Of a stretch of 64,000 nucleotides of DNA, positions 1 to 12,100 are shown piece by piece. The translations under genes and the position numbers were made by a program. A model generated the notes under the pieces. It was not told where the DNA came from. It was given only the letters and a program-made list of their open reading frames with translations, and searched no databases. Position 1 is the first letter of the stretch, and each line of letters begins with the position of its first letter. The DNA comes from Diphasiastrum complanatum (taxonomy: Eukaryota > Streptophyta > Lycopodiopsida > Lycopodiales > Lycopodiaceae), in contig CM055097.1 in the NCBI GenBank assembly GCA_029204225.1, positions 4,372,620 through 4,436,619 on the forward strand. Reading direction: 5' to 3'.

Positions 1-149
1 GTTAGGCCCGCCATGGCTATGGACCGTGCTGGGGCACACTACTCACACTGTCTTGCCCTGTTGGTCATGTACACTGGACACGACCCTGACTGTGGTATCT
101 GACCTATCTGTGTTCCCTAGGGTTCGGCACTGGTTATGAGCTCGTAACA
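1..149 (-). repeat. 3' LTR (partial) of the chromovirus
   Basis: Bases 1-149 repeat 5796-5944 with one mismatch. On the plus strand the repeat ends CTCGTAACA, so the LTR begins TGTTACGAG in the element's own orientation. A purine-rich tract follows directly inside. Bases matching 5587-5795 lie left of the window. Confidence 0.93.
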
Positions 150-165
150 CTCCCTCCCCCTTAAG
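150..165 (-). other. Polypurine tract of the chromovirus
   Basis: Directly inside the 3' LTR the plus strand reads ctccctcccccttaag, which is CTTAAGGGGGAGGGAG on the minus strand. This is the usual plus-strand primer position. It overlaps the last codons of the integrase-chromodomain frame. Confidence 0.8.
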
Positions 166-2566
166 AACCGTCTTGGTCCTCTAAGACAAAGTCTGGAAAA
201 ATCTTGCGAAGGACGCTGCCTCTTTCCCAAGTGGCATTCTCAACAGGCTGATCATTCCACTTAACCAGATATTCTCGGTATAGAGTATGACGAGTCTGCG
301 TCTCTCTACTATCAAGAATTTCCTCTGGTTCATGTGGAGGTTGTTGAGGATCCAATGGGAGAACTAGAACACTGTCCCCTACCAGATTATCTGATCTGGT
401 TAAGGCTTTTCGTAACTGACTTACATGAAAGACTGGAAAAACCTTACTGCTGTGTGGGAGTTCTAGTTCATAGGTGACCTCGCCTAGTCTCCTACTGATG
501 GTAAAGGGACCACAATACCTTGGAGACAACTTAGCACACACTCCTGATTTGAGGGTTTTAGAGTCAACTGGGACTCTCAAGTAGACTTTCTCACCAGTGG
601 AGAACTGCACATCCCGTCTGTGTGGATCTGCATAATGCCTGGCTCGATCCTGGGATTGTCTAATGCTACGCTTAGCATGTTCTATCATCTGGTTTAGGTC
701 TTCTAAAAAGTTTCTGGCCGCTTCAACTTTTTCTTGTTTAAACCCTACAGCTGTGGGTGAGCGTGGCTGAAAACCGTACATCAGCATAAATGGGCTGTAA
801 CCCGTAGCTGAATGTTTGGTACTGTTGTAAGCAAACTCTAATATTGAGAGATACTCCTCCCAATTAGTCTGCTTCTTGCTGACGTATGCACGAAGCATAT
901 CCTCCAGCACTTGATTTACCCTTTCTGTTTGACCGTCCGTCTGTGGATGGTCGGTGGTACTCATATTAAGTTTAGTATGGAGATGATGGAATACTGCCTT
1001 CCAAAAATTTCCAGTAAACTTACTGTCCCGGTCGCTGACTATGCCGGAAGGTAGACCGTACAATTTAAATAGCCCGTCTACAAACAACCTCGCTAACTCT
1101 GGAGCTCTAACGGTTGTTTTGGTCGGAATAAAATGAGCCATTTTGGTCAGACGGTCAACTGTGACCCATATAGCGTCATTACCCTTTTGGGTTTTAGGCA
1201 GGCCTACTATAAAATCCATGGAGATACTCTCCCATTTACCAGCTGGTATTTCTAAGGGATGCAACAACCCTCCTGCCTTTAAACGCTCTGCTTTATTTAC
1301 TTGACATTTCTGGCAACTGGTTACATACTGGTGGACGTCCTTTTTCATACTTGGCCAGAAAAATTGCCTACGAAGAAGCTCATAGGTCTTCTGTATGCCT
1401 GGGTGTCCCGCGCTAGGATTGTCATGACATTCATATAGGACCTGCTGCCTATAATCCTCTGAATTGGGGACACATACTCTATCTCTATAGAGCAAGTACT
1501 CATCCTGAATGGAATACTGTTTCCATTTGAATCCTTGAGTCAACTGACCCTCAACCACTGGGGTTTGCTTGGGTAATACAGGCTCAGAATCCTCAACGTC
1601 ATCTGATGACGTATACTCGGACTCATCATCATCCTCAACGGAAGCTGCCGTATTCTTGGATGAACTGGCACCAGCCCCGGAAACTGGTTCTGGAGTCTGT
1701 AACTGTCTGTTCTGGACTGAGTTCCAGATAATAGAGAAGAATGCATCATGCTGGCATTTCCCTCTCAAGGACTCGAGTAACTCATTACGAATCTGAGTAA
1801 AACTCAGCTCGTTTATCATAGGCATTCTGCTAAGGGCATCTGCTACTGTATTGAATTTTCCACGCCTATATCTGATAGACATGTCAAACTCTTGCATCAA
1901 CTCTGCCCAACGAGCTTTCCGACCTCTAAGCTCAGGTTGATTACAAAGGTATCTGAGACTCTCATGGTCTGTCAGGACCTCAAAGTTGGCACCATACAAA
2001 TAATGCCTCCAAGTCTTAAGGGCATGGACTATAGAAAAGAGTTCCTTTTCATAGGCACTATACCTAGTCTGTGCTGGCTCGAGTTTTTTACTCTCGAACG
2101 CAACTGGTCGTCCACCCTGAGTTAGCACAGCACCTACTGCAAAGTCGCTAGCATCTGTTTCGACCACAAATGGCTGATTGGGGTCGACGACCTTTAAAAC
2201 TGGTGCTGTAGCTAAGGCTGTTTTGAGAGCATCAAAGCTCTCCTGTTGTGCGGACTCCCAAATGAACTCCTTTCCCTTCCCCTTAAGGAGATTTGTCATA
2301 GGGACTGCTATCTGAGCATATTCCTTGACAAATCGTCTGTAATATCCCGCCAGACCAAGAAAGATTTGAAGTTCCAAAATATTCTGAGGTCTCAGCCAAC
2401 TGAGTATGGCTTTAACCTTATTTGGGTCCATCTTAATCCCATCTGAAGAGATAATGTGACCCAAATATGCTACTTCTTCAACGAAGAATTCACACTTGGA
2501 TTGTTTAGCATAAAGCTTATGCTTTCTGAGCAGTCGAAACACCTTTCTGAGGTGTTTTAGATGCAT
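161..2566 (-). CDS. Gypsy pol C-terminal part: RT end, RNase H, integrase, chromodomain
   Basis: This 801-residue open frame begins downstream of the missing RT active-site box. It holds the RT thumb region (about 1-100) and RNase H (about 130-245, acidic residues D138, E175, D200, D243). An acidic Ser-rich linker follows (about 290-335). The integrase has an HHCC finger (H381, H388, C418, C421) and a D451-D512-E548 core with 35 residues between the last two. A chromodomain (about 747-798, with YLVKW and ATWE motifs) would steer integration to modified chromatin. The ATG at its start is not a natural initiator: it lies at the deletion junction and the frame should continue from the gag-RT frame. 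RNase H and integrase residues look intact. Confidence 0.9.
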   Translation of the reverse strand: MHLKHLRKVFRLLRKHKLYAKQSKCEFFVEEVAYLGHIISSDGIKMDPNKVKAILSWLRPQNILELQIFLGLAGYYRRFVKEYAQIAVPMTNLLKGKGKEFIWESAQQESFDALKTALATAPVLKVVDPNQPFVVETDASDFAVGAVLTQGGRPVAFESKKLEPAQTRYSAYEKELFSIVHALKTWRHYLYGANFEVLTDHESLRYLCNQPELRGRKARWAELMQEFDMSIRYRRGKFNTVADALSRMPMINELSFTQIRNELLESLRGKCQHDAFFSIIWNSVQNRQLQTPEPVSGAGASSSKNTAASVEDDDESEYTSSDDVEDSEPVLPKQTPVVEGQLTQGFKWKQYSIQDEYLLYRDRVCVPNSEDYRQQVLYECHDNPSAGHPGIQKTYELLRRQFFWPSMKKDVHQYVTSCQKCQVNKAERLKAGGLLHPLEIPAGKWESISMDFIVGLPKTQKGNDAIWVTVDRLTKMAHFIPTKTTVRAPELARLFVDGLFKLYGLPSGIVSDRDSKFTGNFWKAVFHHLHTKLNMSTTDHPQTDGQTERVNQVLEDMLRAYVSKKQTNWEEYLSILEFAYNSTKHSATGYSPFMLMYGFQPRSPTAVGFKQEKVEAARNFLEDLNQMIEHAKRSIRQSQDRARHYADPHRRDVQFSTGEKVYLRVPVDSKTLKSGVCAKLSPRYCGPFTISRRLGEVTYELELPHSSKVFPVFHVSQLRKALTRSDNLVGDSVLVLPLDPQQPPHEPEEILDSRETQTRHTLYREYLVKWNDQPVENATWERGSVLRKIFPDFVLEDQDGS

Positions 2567-4881
2567 AAGTATGGTCTGAGGACACTGTTCATCAAGGTCA
2601 TAAAGGTAGCTGGAGCATTTGTGAGCCCAAATGGCATCACCTTAAACTCATAATGACCGTGACGAGTCCTAAAAGCTGTTTTCGAGACATCTTCCGATTT
2701 TATACGGACTTGATGATATCCCGATCTGAGGTCTATTTTGCTGAAAAACTTAGCCCCGTCGAGTTGATCAAACAACTCGTCTGCCCGAGGCATAGGGTAT
2801 TTATTCTTAATTGTGACTTTATTGAGGGCTCTGTAATCTACGCAAAGACGCATAGACCCCTCCTTCTTTTTCACCAATAGGACTGGTGAGGCCCATGGTG
2901 AACTACTGGTCTGAATTTGGCCTTTCCCAAGATAGTCTGTTAACTGCCTAGTTATTTCTTCATCCTCTGTTCGGCTGACCCGATACGGAGGTTTAGAAAC
3001 AGGTGCTGTACCTGGTACTAGGTTTATTACATGATCTACCTCTCTGCTAGGTGGTAAACCATGTGGCAAATCTTCAGGAAAAACATCTTTAAATTTAGAC
3101 AATAAAGTTTCTAATTTACTGATTTTCTGCTGAATAGAACTGGAAATAGAAACTTCAGGAATAAACTGAAAGTCACATAAGAATACCTGATGGTTTTCGT
3201 CTCCGATTAGCTGACAGAGCTCTGAACTGCAGACCATAGGGCTGTTGGGAACATCATGCTCCCCATGCAACTGGATCTCTCGGCCTTTATACTGAAAGCT
3301 GAGGGTGTTCTCCTGATAGTTTCTGTGGAGGGAAGGTCCTAAACTGTAGAGCCAATCTCTCCCGAGAACAATGTCTGTTCGATCCAGGTGCATTATCTGA
3401 AAGTTTATTTGATCTTGGTACCCCTGAATACCAAGATTTAACTTACTTACCATAGTTTCCCATATTTTTTTATCTTCACCCTTAGCTAATGAAACTATGT
3501 ACCTATGCTGACTAGGTACTTCTGGTAGTTTAAGCTTTTTAACCAGGGTGTGGTTGATGAAATTATGGGTTGCCCCATCATCAACCATGACTCTTACTGA
3601 CTGGTTACCAACTTTCCCATGCATACGTACTAGGTCATGCGGCCCAAAGCTGAAGGGTCTCGCTAGCATTGCAGAGGTCAGCTGGCAACAGTGTTCATGA
3701 TCTTCATGATACACTTTGATCTCGGAAGCTGCCGAGTCACTGGGGAAACATACAGTCTGAACAAGATGAACTTGTTTTTTATCTTTTTTAGTGAAAGGCC
3801 CCTTGGGACACTGTCTGACTGTGTGTCCCTTGCCCATACACACAAAGCACAAACGTTCTTGTTTGGCTTTCTCAAAATCATCTGGTTTTAAGGGCTGTAT
3901 GAGTGAAGGGCGTTTCTGAGGAGCTTCACCTTTAAATTTATCTTCTTTCTTTCTTTTTAAAAATTTCTTTTTAAATTGAAAGTCTTTCTGAGGAAGCTGC
4001 TCAGAAAGTGGTTGCTGTCTCGCTCTCTTCCTACCCACTGAATCATCATAGATTTGAGCATATCTGAGAGCTTGCTCAAGGGTAGTAGGCGAGTTTCTCT
4101 GGACCTCTACTTTATATTCATCTTTGAGGCCACGGACAAATCCCCTGATTTTTTGATAGTCATCCATATTTTTAATCTTTAAAATTGCCTCTCGATACTG
4201 CGAGATATATTGGATGAGGGACTTGTCCATTACTGTTCTTTCCCAGGCTTCCCAGGCTCTATCAAGTTCATTCTCTGGTAGAAATTCTCTTAGGAAAGCT
4301 TCTTCAAAAGCTTTCCATGACCGGGGAGTCTGCCCAGTCTCCTGGAGATTTAACCACCACTTATAGGCCATAGGCCCTAAATAAAGACTGGCCTCAATTG
4401 CTTGCAAATGGTCAGGGGTCTGTTTAAGAGCATGAATGTTCTTCCATTTGCTGAGGAAGGTTTGTAGAATATCTGCATTTCTATCCTTCTCTTCCCCATT
4501 AAAAGTAGGAGGCTTTAAATCTTTAAAAACACTGGGGTGAGACCGTAAAGTCTCACCCGAAACTGATGGAAGTGGAGAAGGGGATAACTGAGAAGTGGAG
4601 GGAAGGCTTCCTTTCGCGGAACTCAAAAACAAGTTTTTGAGTTCAGCAAACGAGTCGTCCACACTGGACTTGAAATTGGCTAATGCCAACTTCAGTTCAT
4701 CCACTTCTGTTACCAATTGGAGGAACTGCTCCTTGGTAACCAGTTCGTCGAGTTCTTCGGCGAACTGTTCCTGTTCTTCCACTTCCATGGGTTCCTTCCC
4801 TTTTCTGTAAGCCAAGGCTTCTGTTTCAAGTTCGTCGAAGCCTCTCTCCGGGGGTTGATCAGGTCCCTGAGGAGTGGTCAT
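2557..4881 (-). CDS. Gypsy gag-protease-RT (N-terminal part)
   Basis: The 774-residue frame carries gag (about 115-280), a CCHC zinc knuckle (345-358, [14 protein letters not shown]) and an aspartic protease (about 405-515, [11 protein letters not shown] then IVLGRDWL). The RT starts near 620, with the first catalytic Asp in [10 protein letters not shown] (D717) and the [12 protein letters not shown] block (749-760). It stops after residue 774, just where the YLDD active-site block should begin. The next frame resumes beyond that block, so roughly 20 codons are gone with a shift of frame. The protease triad is DDG (434-436) where DSG or DTG is usual. The start is the first ATG after the leader. 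Confidence 0.9.
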   Translation of the reverse strand: MTTPQGPDQPPERGFDELETEALAYRKGKEPMEVEEQEQFAEELDELVTKEQFLQLVTEVDELKLALANFKSSVDDSFAELKNLFLSSAKGSLPSTSQLSPSPLPSVSGETLRSHPSVFKDLKPPTFNGEEKDRNADILQTFLSKWKNIHALKQTPDHLQAIEASLYLGPMAYKWWLNLQETGQTPRSWKAFEEAFLREFLPENELDRAWEAWERTVMDKSLIQYISQYREAILKIKNMDDYQKIRGFVRGLKDEYKVEVQRNSPTTLEQALRYAQIYDDSVGRKRARQQPLSEQLPQKDFQFKKKFLKRKKEDKFKGEAPQKRPSLIQPLKPDDFEKAKQERLCFVCMGKGHTVRQCPKGPFTKKDKKQVHLVQTVCFPSDSAASEIKVYHEDHEHCCQLTSAMLARPFSFGPHDLVRMHGKVGNQSVRVMVDDGATHNFINHTLVKKLKLPEVPSQHRYIVSLAKGEDKKIWETMVSKLNLGIQGYQDQINFQIMHLDRTDIVLGRDWLYSLGPSLHRNYQENTLSFQYKGREIQLHGEHDVPNSPMVCSSELCQLIGDENHQVFLCDFQFIPEVSISSSIQQKISKLETLLSKFKDVFPEDLPHGLPPSREVDHVINLVPGTAPVSKPPYRVSRTEDEEITRQLTDYLGKGQIQTSSSPWASPVLLVKKKEGSMRLCVDYRALNKVTIKNKYPMPRADELFDQLDGAKFFSKIDLRSGYHQVRIKSEDVSKTAFRTRHGHYEFKVMPFGLTNAPATFMTLMNSVLRPYLCI

Positions 4882-5571
4882 CTTCGGAACTGAAAGAGAG
4901 CTACCTTAACTTCTGAAGGAAAAAAAGTCTAAAAGACTAATTTACAACTGTACAAGGAGGGAAAGAAAACTTAGCTCTTTCTGAGAACTGTACTTCCACA
5001 GAGAGAATCAAGAAAAGCCCTTTCAGCTCGTCCTCCACTGCTTTCAGATCTGCTGTCCGGAAAAATCAGAGATCAAGGTACCAAGAAAAAGAAACAAACT
5101 TCTGATCGTCTTGGCCCCTTCCCTCGCTGTCTGACGTGTATACTTTTTGCTCCAAAATTCCCGTTTTAGGACCCAAAACAGTTGCAAACTTGTGGTTCCT
5201 GCCAAAGACCTTCAGCGCTGGACCTGCACCCACGATTCTGTCTCAGATCCGCTCCAAATTCCAGAAAATTTCACTCCAAATTCGAAGTTTCCACCCAATT
5301 TGGCAGCGCTGGACCTGCTCCACGTTTTCTATTTAAAATGTGCTCAAAAATCCACAACTGATACATAAAAATCAAGGGTAAATCCCTGATTTTTCAGCGC
5401 TGAGCTTCGACAAGGGATTGTGCCTCAAACAACTGTAAATTCCCAGCAAATTTCAAGGATTTGAAAGCTGTTCCTACAGCGATTTCTCAATTCTTTCCTG
5501 AGAAACTGAGAAATCTTTCCTATCTTCTGATAGCTTTCTCTACTGCTGTCCTGAACTCCCTAGGATGGAGA
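4882..5571 (-). other. Untranslated leader of the chromovirus
   Basis: About 690 bases lie between the primer site and the gag ATG. No long open frame is credible here. The region presumably carries the packaging and dimerisation signals of the element RNA. This is inference from position only. Confidence 0.6.
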
Positions 5572-5585
5572 TGGCTCTGATACCA
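5572..5585 (-). other. Primer binding site (tRNA-iMet type)
   Basis: Plus strand tggctctgatacca is TGGTATCAGAGCCA on the minus strand, the standard initiator-Met tRNA primer site. It sits one base inside the 5' LTR. Confidence 0.9.
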
Positions 5586-5586
5586 G

Positions 5587-5944
5587 TGTAATAGATCCTA
5601 ACACCACAGTAGGGCAAACACTAACTGAGTCACCCAACCTTGCCTACTCCCTGATATAGAGTAAGCCCCTCCTAGCCCAGTGTGAGGACTGGTAGCATGC
5701 TATTGCCAAGTGTCGGCCACGTGGCACTGACGTGGCCGACTGCACGTCGGGACCCAACTGGGGGCCCTATCCTGCTGACAGGGTCCCTAGGCTGTGTTAG
5801 GCCCGCCATGGCTATGGACCGTGCTGGGGCACACTACTCACACTGTCTTGCCCTGTTGGTCATGTACACTGGACACGACCCTGACTGTGGTATCTGACCT
5901 ATCTGTGTTCCCTAGGGTTCGGCACTGGTTACGAGCTCGTAACA
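5587..5944 (-). repeat. 5' LTR (complete, 358 bp) of the chromovirus
   Basis: The plus strand runs from TGTAATAGATCC to GAGCTCGTAACA, so the LTR has TG...CA ends in either reading. The primer site adjoins its left side. The bases after it (ctagc) would be one copy of a 5-bp target duplication. Confidence 0.92.
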
Positions 5945-7393
5945 CTAGCCATGTAACAAATCAACCATGGATCATTATGCCATGCCAATCTCTTTTTTGC
6001 AGATTCCACATCAAAGAAAGAATGACATAACCCTTAACTGCCCAACCATAGTGCATGCAAGTTGTACACGCTATGATCAACACATGCAAGGCCAACAAAG
6101 GTTCATGCACACCCATGCATACAAACACATGACTCCATGCATCAACCCCGAGCAACATCATATCAGAATAGGAGGAGACAACACCATGCAATATTGATCA
6201 ATCTAGTAGAAAGTTAGATGATGTTCCATCAAGCATGCAAAGATATCAACATGAAAGAAAGCCATCATGATGTTACAAGACCCACACCATACATACCCTC
6301 CAACACATCGTGAACTGGAGAGATATTGAAGTTGAGAAAAGACAAACATCACAGTAAAGTAGGATTTTCCTATTCAAGAACTCGTGCACGTAGAACTTAG
6401 TTTCGAACACAACACAATCATGAAAAGGAAATCGCTTGTCTTAGAGCTCATCTTGCTGTGTACGTCTAAAGCAAGCATACAATACGGAAACAACTGTCAT
6501 AAGCACTACTCTACATGATTAGCTTGGCATGCACTGCTTAAAAGAGATAAGGATAGGACGATGTAATTCGATTGCTTAGTACGTACGGTTGGCAATTAGG
6601 ACACATAGTACAATTGACACCTTCAAGAAAGGTTCGATCCTTGAGAAGAGGGAATCTTTAGATCAAGCCTTCAAAATTTGAGCATACAAATAACTGCATG
6701 CAACTCAAAAGCTTTGAGCTGCATGCAACTTTTGCGCTATCTTCTATGAATGTTGCAACACAAACTTCAAGCAATTAGAGAAATCCTATCAAGAATTAAC
6801 ATAATAGAGATGATACAAGCTTACCAGCTGTACCTCCAAATGGTAGGTGTAGAATTTGCTCCCTATCATCGATGAATGCGCTTTTGGAGATGGGACATTC
6901 TCCTTGCAGAATTACCACATACATATATAGGTGGAGAGGAGTAATGGGCTAGAGCGCATTTTAGCCATCATGGAGAGGTATGCCTTGCTGGCCTAGCCCC
7001 AAATGTGGAATTGTTCTCAGAAAATGTGCCCAGTTCATGACGTCACTTTTAAGCTCATGTTATTTCTTGAAAACATAAAGATTAAAATTTAATGGTAGCT
7101 ATACTGAAATGTAGATTAAGGAGTGCTAGTTTACCTGAAATTCATGTTTAAGTTGTACTTTCAAATTCCTCCAAAACTAAACTCTAAATCATTAGTTACT
7201 AATTCATTTTCCCATAATGTCAACCAAAGCAAAAACTACAGTAAATATGAAATATTTTTAAAGCCTTTGCCTTTTGCACTTGTGGAATGAATGTAGTTAC
7301 TAGAAGTGTAGCTTGTTGCGACATAGATGTTGATAATCTGAAGCTGTACTTGATTTCATGAGAAAATGAAAACTTTCTACCAAATAATTTCAG
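5945..7393. other. Non-coding flank, probably intron of the SRI-type gene
   Basis: I see no credible exon here. It holds a dense cluster of CATGCA motifs at 6050-6240 and a 33-bp near-perfect hairpin at 6695-6727. Upstream exons of the plus-strand gene are presumably left of the window, which would put the chromovirus in an intron or the 5' flank. Confidence 0.4.
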
Positions 7394-7848
7394 TGCCTAA
7401 TAATTGCTGCAGATTTTTGGCATAATTCTTTTAATTCCAAATCAGCTGAAGAAGCAAGTGCGCGAGGATCTCCCCCCAAAAAAGAATCACAAAAAACTCA
7501 TAGAAACTCAGACATTGAGCAAGATGAAGCAGGCTCTAGACGTCTGCAACAAGACTCAGCTGGAAACTCAACTGTTAAACAGGTGCCCTTAAGTGAGAAA
7601 GGGCATGTCCTGCAGATGTCATCTGTGACGAGCCAAGTAGAGCATGAGTGCGATTCTAGGAGGAATTTGTTTAAAGAGTTAACTTTGCAAGATATGAAAA
7701 TTGGCAAAGAAGGTAGCAGTAGAGGAAAAACGAAGTCTGAAGCTTCTACTTCAAGGAGTGAGTCCACAAAAGCTAATGGCAGAACATCAAATAATGGTTG
7801 TCACTCTCTAAGCAAGAAAAGGACTAGAGGCCAAAGTAGATACCTCAG
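7394..7848 (+). CDS. Internal exon of SRI-type nuclear protein gene (inferred)
   Basis: One frame is open from 7394 to the donor-like site CTCAG/GTCAAG at 7848/7849. It encodes a Lys/Ser/Arg-rich, low-complexity stretch (SKSAEEASARGSPPKKNHKK and onward). Acceptor candidates are tttcag ending at 7393 and ctgcag ending at 7412; both keep the frame. The exon ends two bases into a codon, and the exon beginning at 13655 supplies one base, so the joins fit and create a Ser codon. The low-complexity basic composition suits a nuclear RNA-associated protein. There is no zinc finger in this exon, and any would be upstream. The evidence is coding-like composition and phase, so it is moderate only. Confidence 0.5.
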
Positions 7849-8684
7849 GTCAAGGTTACCATACATCTTTGTTGGTTTCCCTAATCATCTAAAAAGCTCA
7901 ATAACACAATTGGAACTGGCTGTGGTGAATGATTTTTAGCTTTTCCTTGAGCTGATTTTGTTGTTTTATATCGAGGCTTAAGGAATCAACTTTCTGAAAT
8001 AACACTTTTATGCTTTATTGCTGTCTTCAATACATAGCCTACATCTTGCTTTACATCTTGATTTCCTATGCTTAAATCCGACTAATTATGGGACAAAGAA
8101 AACAACTGTGATACATCCATTTAAACTTGGTCTGTCTTCATAGATTGGGCTATAGCTCATGTTATACTTACATCTGCAAGTCATTCCTTCAGGCTGTCCA
8201 ATACTTGTTATGATGTACACTGAATTCTATAAAACAGGCATTGACCTTATATGAATAAACACGAGTACTCTTTTAAAAGCTGATGTTGCATTGTTACATG
8301 GTAGGAAACATAGTTGCTTGCTGTATTTTGATGACCTGTTAGATCTTTGACCCAAATTCGGGTTCTATGCAAATCATGAAATCAGAGTGGTAACTTGCCA
8401 CCCAACCGTAGAATCCATCTTGTGACAACGAGGAGTGATGAAGCTATTAATACTGCAAACCCTCAAGCTATGATCAAGTAGTAAGAGATTTTGGTGTTCC
8501 ATAACAGTCGCAGGCCCCACCATTCCAAGGAATAACGAATGGAATTTATAGGTTCCCAGCAGGCACTCTCTCCCATGGACATGTCTTCCAGAGACACATG
8601 ACATAAAGTAGTTGTGCTCATAGATGCATGTCACAATCCTATCAATAGCTCTGTATTCTGCAAATTTTCTCCTCACCTTTTATC

Positions 8685-8819
8685 TAGAGGTTATCCCATC
8701 ACCGGGAAGGAAAAGGAATGACTCACTGCCAAAAACTCCATATCATTGATTCCTAACCATGGAATGAATAGAGGTTATCCCATCACCAGGAAGGAAAAGG
8801 AATGACTCACTACCAAAAA
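8685..8819. repeat. Direct duplication of about 51 bp, period 84
   Basis: The block starting tagaggttatcccatcacc occurs at 8685 and again at 8769 with two differences over about 51 bases, both G to A. Confidence 0.75.
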
Positions 8820-8868
8820 GATGAGAAAAAGCAATCCAAACTCCACCTCTCAATCAATGCAAGCTCCA

Positions 8869-8880
8869 GCTCTGATACCA
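8869..8880 (-). other. Relic primer binding site of a minus-strand LTR element
   Basis: gctctgatacca reads TGGTATCAGAGC on the minus strand. Sequence to its right (from about 8882) would be the 5' LTR, but no partner LTR or pol frame is visible to the left. Confidence 0.5.
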
Positions 8881-11103
8881 CTAGAATGGAGAACACTTGA
8901 AGATCTTGCTTACAAAGCACCAGAAGGGACAATAGTAGAGCCAAACCACCCAAGTAGAAGGTAGAGATTAAAGCACAAAAGCTTCACCCTCGAGCCAGAG
9001 TGTGTGAATACTGATGAGGGGAGAGAACAGGCAACTGGAAGATGAAAGCCAATAATGAAGGTGAGTTTCCACAAGGATATATGCCATGCAACTCTACGAC
9101 ATCCTAAGCATAACTCTAGGTACTATTGATTACTATTGATAGTCCTCATCATGCACATACCTGTCACTCACCATGTACTACTCCCTGTCCTGATTGGGGT
9201 ATTTAGGTTCTCTCATCTTATTAAATATTATCTGGCCTTAACTGGAATATCGATGCGTAACTAATTAATTCGACTCTAGAGGCTTGATTCCCATGTGTAG
9301 GTTTATTCCAAATCTGCAGACTAGATATGGCCATAACACCATGCATCCTCATCCATTGATGACCTCCAAACTCAATGAGATGAACATGCTAGAGCCAAAT
9401 CACTGTTGGTCCAAGAAGAGAGGTTGCCTAACATACTTCCATGTTGAGTACTATTCAAACTCAAATACGTGATATTCATGCCCTGATGCAATCCATCTCT
9501 CTTAGTCTTCCTGCCATGTTGGTTCTCCTATGACCATTCCTATTGACCCATCGTTTATCCCTTAACCTAAAACCTTCTTTGCAAATTTTGTGCTAAGGTG
9601 TCTTTATCTATGTATGCACGTTTTTCAAATGGAAACAGCATGTAGAATTGGTTCTTCTAGTTGGAGACCTACTTTTGGCTATCTCCACGATGTGTTAATC
9701 AACAAATCTAGCTTATTGCTCTTCATTTTTCTAGACATGCGTTGACGTGGCAGCTTACCCAAATATTTGACCTCACAATAGCACTGGATTGAAATGAGTT
9801 CAAGGTGGCATTACACTATGCTACGGTGGATTTGATGTAGATGACATCTCAACTTGACCTATATGAACAGCTCAAGCAAACATTCATTTTTCTAGACTAC
9901 AATGAAAAGTTTGCTGAGTTTTCTTATATTTTCTTTGATATTCCCCTTGTTGAGGTCATTGCCCATTATATTGCCAGTGCCTTTCCATTGATGTTCAATC
10001 TTTTCAGCCCACGTATCTTGATCATACTATGACTCTTGCTTTACAGCATAAGTACTTTGATCAACAGTCCACTATTTGGTCTCACTCTTCCTCTTTGCTA
10101 TGACCTTGGTTAACCCGAGGCTTTAACCACAAGTCAAGAGACCTTAGGTAGTGGTTAGAGGACCCTATGGACTGTAATTATTCAACATAGGACATATCAC
10201 TTGTATAGGGGCTTTGGCTGATTACAGGAGAGTTGACTTAGGGTTGTTGACTCCTAGCGCTTTTCATTACCGACATCATTGGTTTTCTAATGCTCTAGTG
10301 AGAGTTCGTGCTATCTACTCAGATTTTAGGCTTACATATTGTGAGGGTTATGGTAGCATGGGAGGCTAAACAGTGGATTGGGTGTTCATTAGTAGTCCCA
10401 TAGCACGGGGTTGTATGTGTGTGATAGTGTTATGAGCACAATCACATCTATTGATATCAATGAAAAACAATGGCTAAAGTCCTTGATATAACCCTATATA
10501 TACTATCCAGAGGCCCTTAGTGGAACCTTCTAGACATTAGGCCAAAATAGGCTACTTGGGTCCTATAATAACATACCCTTAATGGTAACTGGCCCAATAC
10601 CTAAAGGCATGCTAATTAGGGCAACTAATAATTAGGAATAGGGGAAAATGAGTCCATAATAGATAGATCCATACATAGTTGGTTTGTCCCATGTCTAGGT
10701 CCTGAGTGTTTGTTAATCATAGGTAAATAATAAGGTGGTTTGAGCTTTTACTTGATTTAAACAATGTTATACTCAATATTTGGCAAATTTTCAGATTTTA
10801 GCATACTTTTCGCTATGTAAAATACTTAGTTCTTGGGAACCAAGAGTATTAGAGTTATGAGCATTTGTAACAAGCCTTCTTAGGTTGTTTCGTAATATCC
10901 TAAACTCCGTTGCCATTTAGTGATTTACATTACTTTGGCTTTTTTAAGCTGATTAAATCATGTCATATATTGTTGGTACTCTAATATGCCCATACTATAA
11001 TTTGTTATTTTGACAAAAACTCTTATATTGTTATGACCATTTCCACGGTCTAGAAAATCATCCTAATTACACGTTATTGCAACAAATGCGTCAAGCAATG
11101 CTT

Positions 11104-11329
11104 GATAAATGACATAACTTTTTAGTGGTAAGTTCGAATTTAGCGAGTTTAGTGCATTGGAAAGCGCTCGACAAGGGCTTTCCAATGATATGGTACATGA
11201 CATACTTATGAGCTACGATTAAAAAGTTATGGCAAGTCAAAAGTATTAGTGTTATAATATTTTAATAATATAAATTACATCTTGCACGAATTCTTAAAGG
11301 GTCTTTTTGGAGCTCAAAACTCCTCTAAT
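11104..11329 (+). repeat. MITE family copy C (left end missing)
   Basis: It matches the right two-thirds of copy A (57091-57448), including the internal hairpin and the right terminal repeat ending CTCCTCTAAT. The left inverted repeat is absent. Confidence 0.8.
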
Positions 11330-11419
11330 GACTAGTAATTTGTCATTGTAGCCAGAGAAATTAAAGGTAAGAAGCTTGATGTTGTGAATGATTGGTTGAT
11401 TTGTTAGTCCATTTATTTT

Positions 11420-12100
11420 AATTTGCTAGTGGTACCAACTAGATGACAAGAAGATAGCCATTTTTGGCTATTTCTTAAAGGCAAGCTCTCATCTTGGTGG
11501 CAGGATCCATAATAAAAAACAATCACATGGATTGAATTTTAGGAGCTTTCTTGGGAATCTTTTGTGGTGGTTGACGACTCCAATAATTACAAGAAATTTT
11601 TTCTTATGTCAAATGGACAATAGAAATCGGAATAATAACATTCAAGATTTCATGGAACTAATTAGTATCTTAGATACCTACCATAAATGCGACTATGACG
11701 GAATTGCAATTTATCTGGTTTGCTTGTAGATTACCAGAACGAGTGCCATTGTAATGTGTTGTCATCACTCAAGGATGCAATCCAGATTGCCAAGGTCTAT
11801 GACAGTACTATCGTCGCCTCAAGGAAACAATAGCAATTTACTCCTATAAAAAGGAGGTTCAAAAAAACTGCATTTAGAAACACTAACACTAAATATTTTG
11901 ATGGACTTGGATGAAGCGCCTTGCAAAAATTAAAGATAGCATTGAGATTTCAAATCCAAAAGGATAACCTTCTTTTACACTTCCAAGAGATTGGGTCATG
12001 TAGTGAAGCAATGTCAAAGTGGAGAAAAATGTCATTATCTCATATGCAGATGGTAGAATTACCGGGGCAAATAAGTATTCTTAGTTGAAATTATGGCTAA
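11420..12100 (+). pseudogene. Ty3/gypsy gag relic
   Basis: Scattered reading frames spell gag-like pieces in order: a KGKLSSWWQDP-like block near 11480, LPERV near 11735, KDAIQIAKVYDSTIVASRKQ (from about 11773), and a damaged zinc knuckle YTSKRLGHVVKQC near 11975, in which a cysteine is replaced. Several stops and frame changes separate them. The same blocks in intact form occur in the chromovirus gag at 2557-4881 ([14 protein letters not shown]). This copy is far older. Confidence 0.6.

Larger units (their letters stand above)
1..5944 (-). mobile_element. Ty3/gypsy chromovirus, nearly complete, left LTR cut by window edge
   Basis: The element runs on the minus strand. Its 5' LTR is at 5587-5944, followed by a primer site, leader, gag-protease-RT frame, RNase H-integrase-chromodomain frame, polypurine tract and 3' LTR (1-149, cut by the window edge). 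The 149 comparable LTR bases differ at one site (T at 136, C at 5931), so the insertion is young. The domain order RT-RNase H-integrase and the C-terminal chromodomain place it in the Ty3/gypsy chromoviruses (Metaviridae). Both long frames are open, but the RT active site between them is deleted, so the copy cannot make a working polymerase. The target-site duplication cannot be checked because the left flank lies outside the window. Confidence 0.95.
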
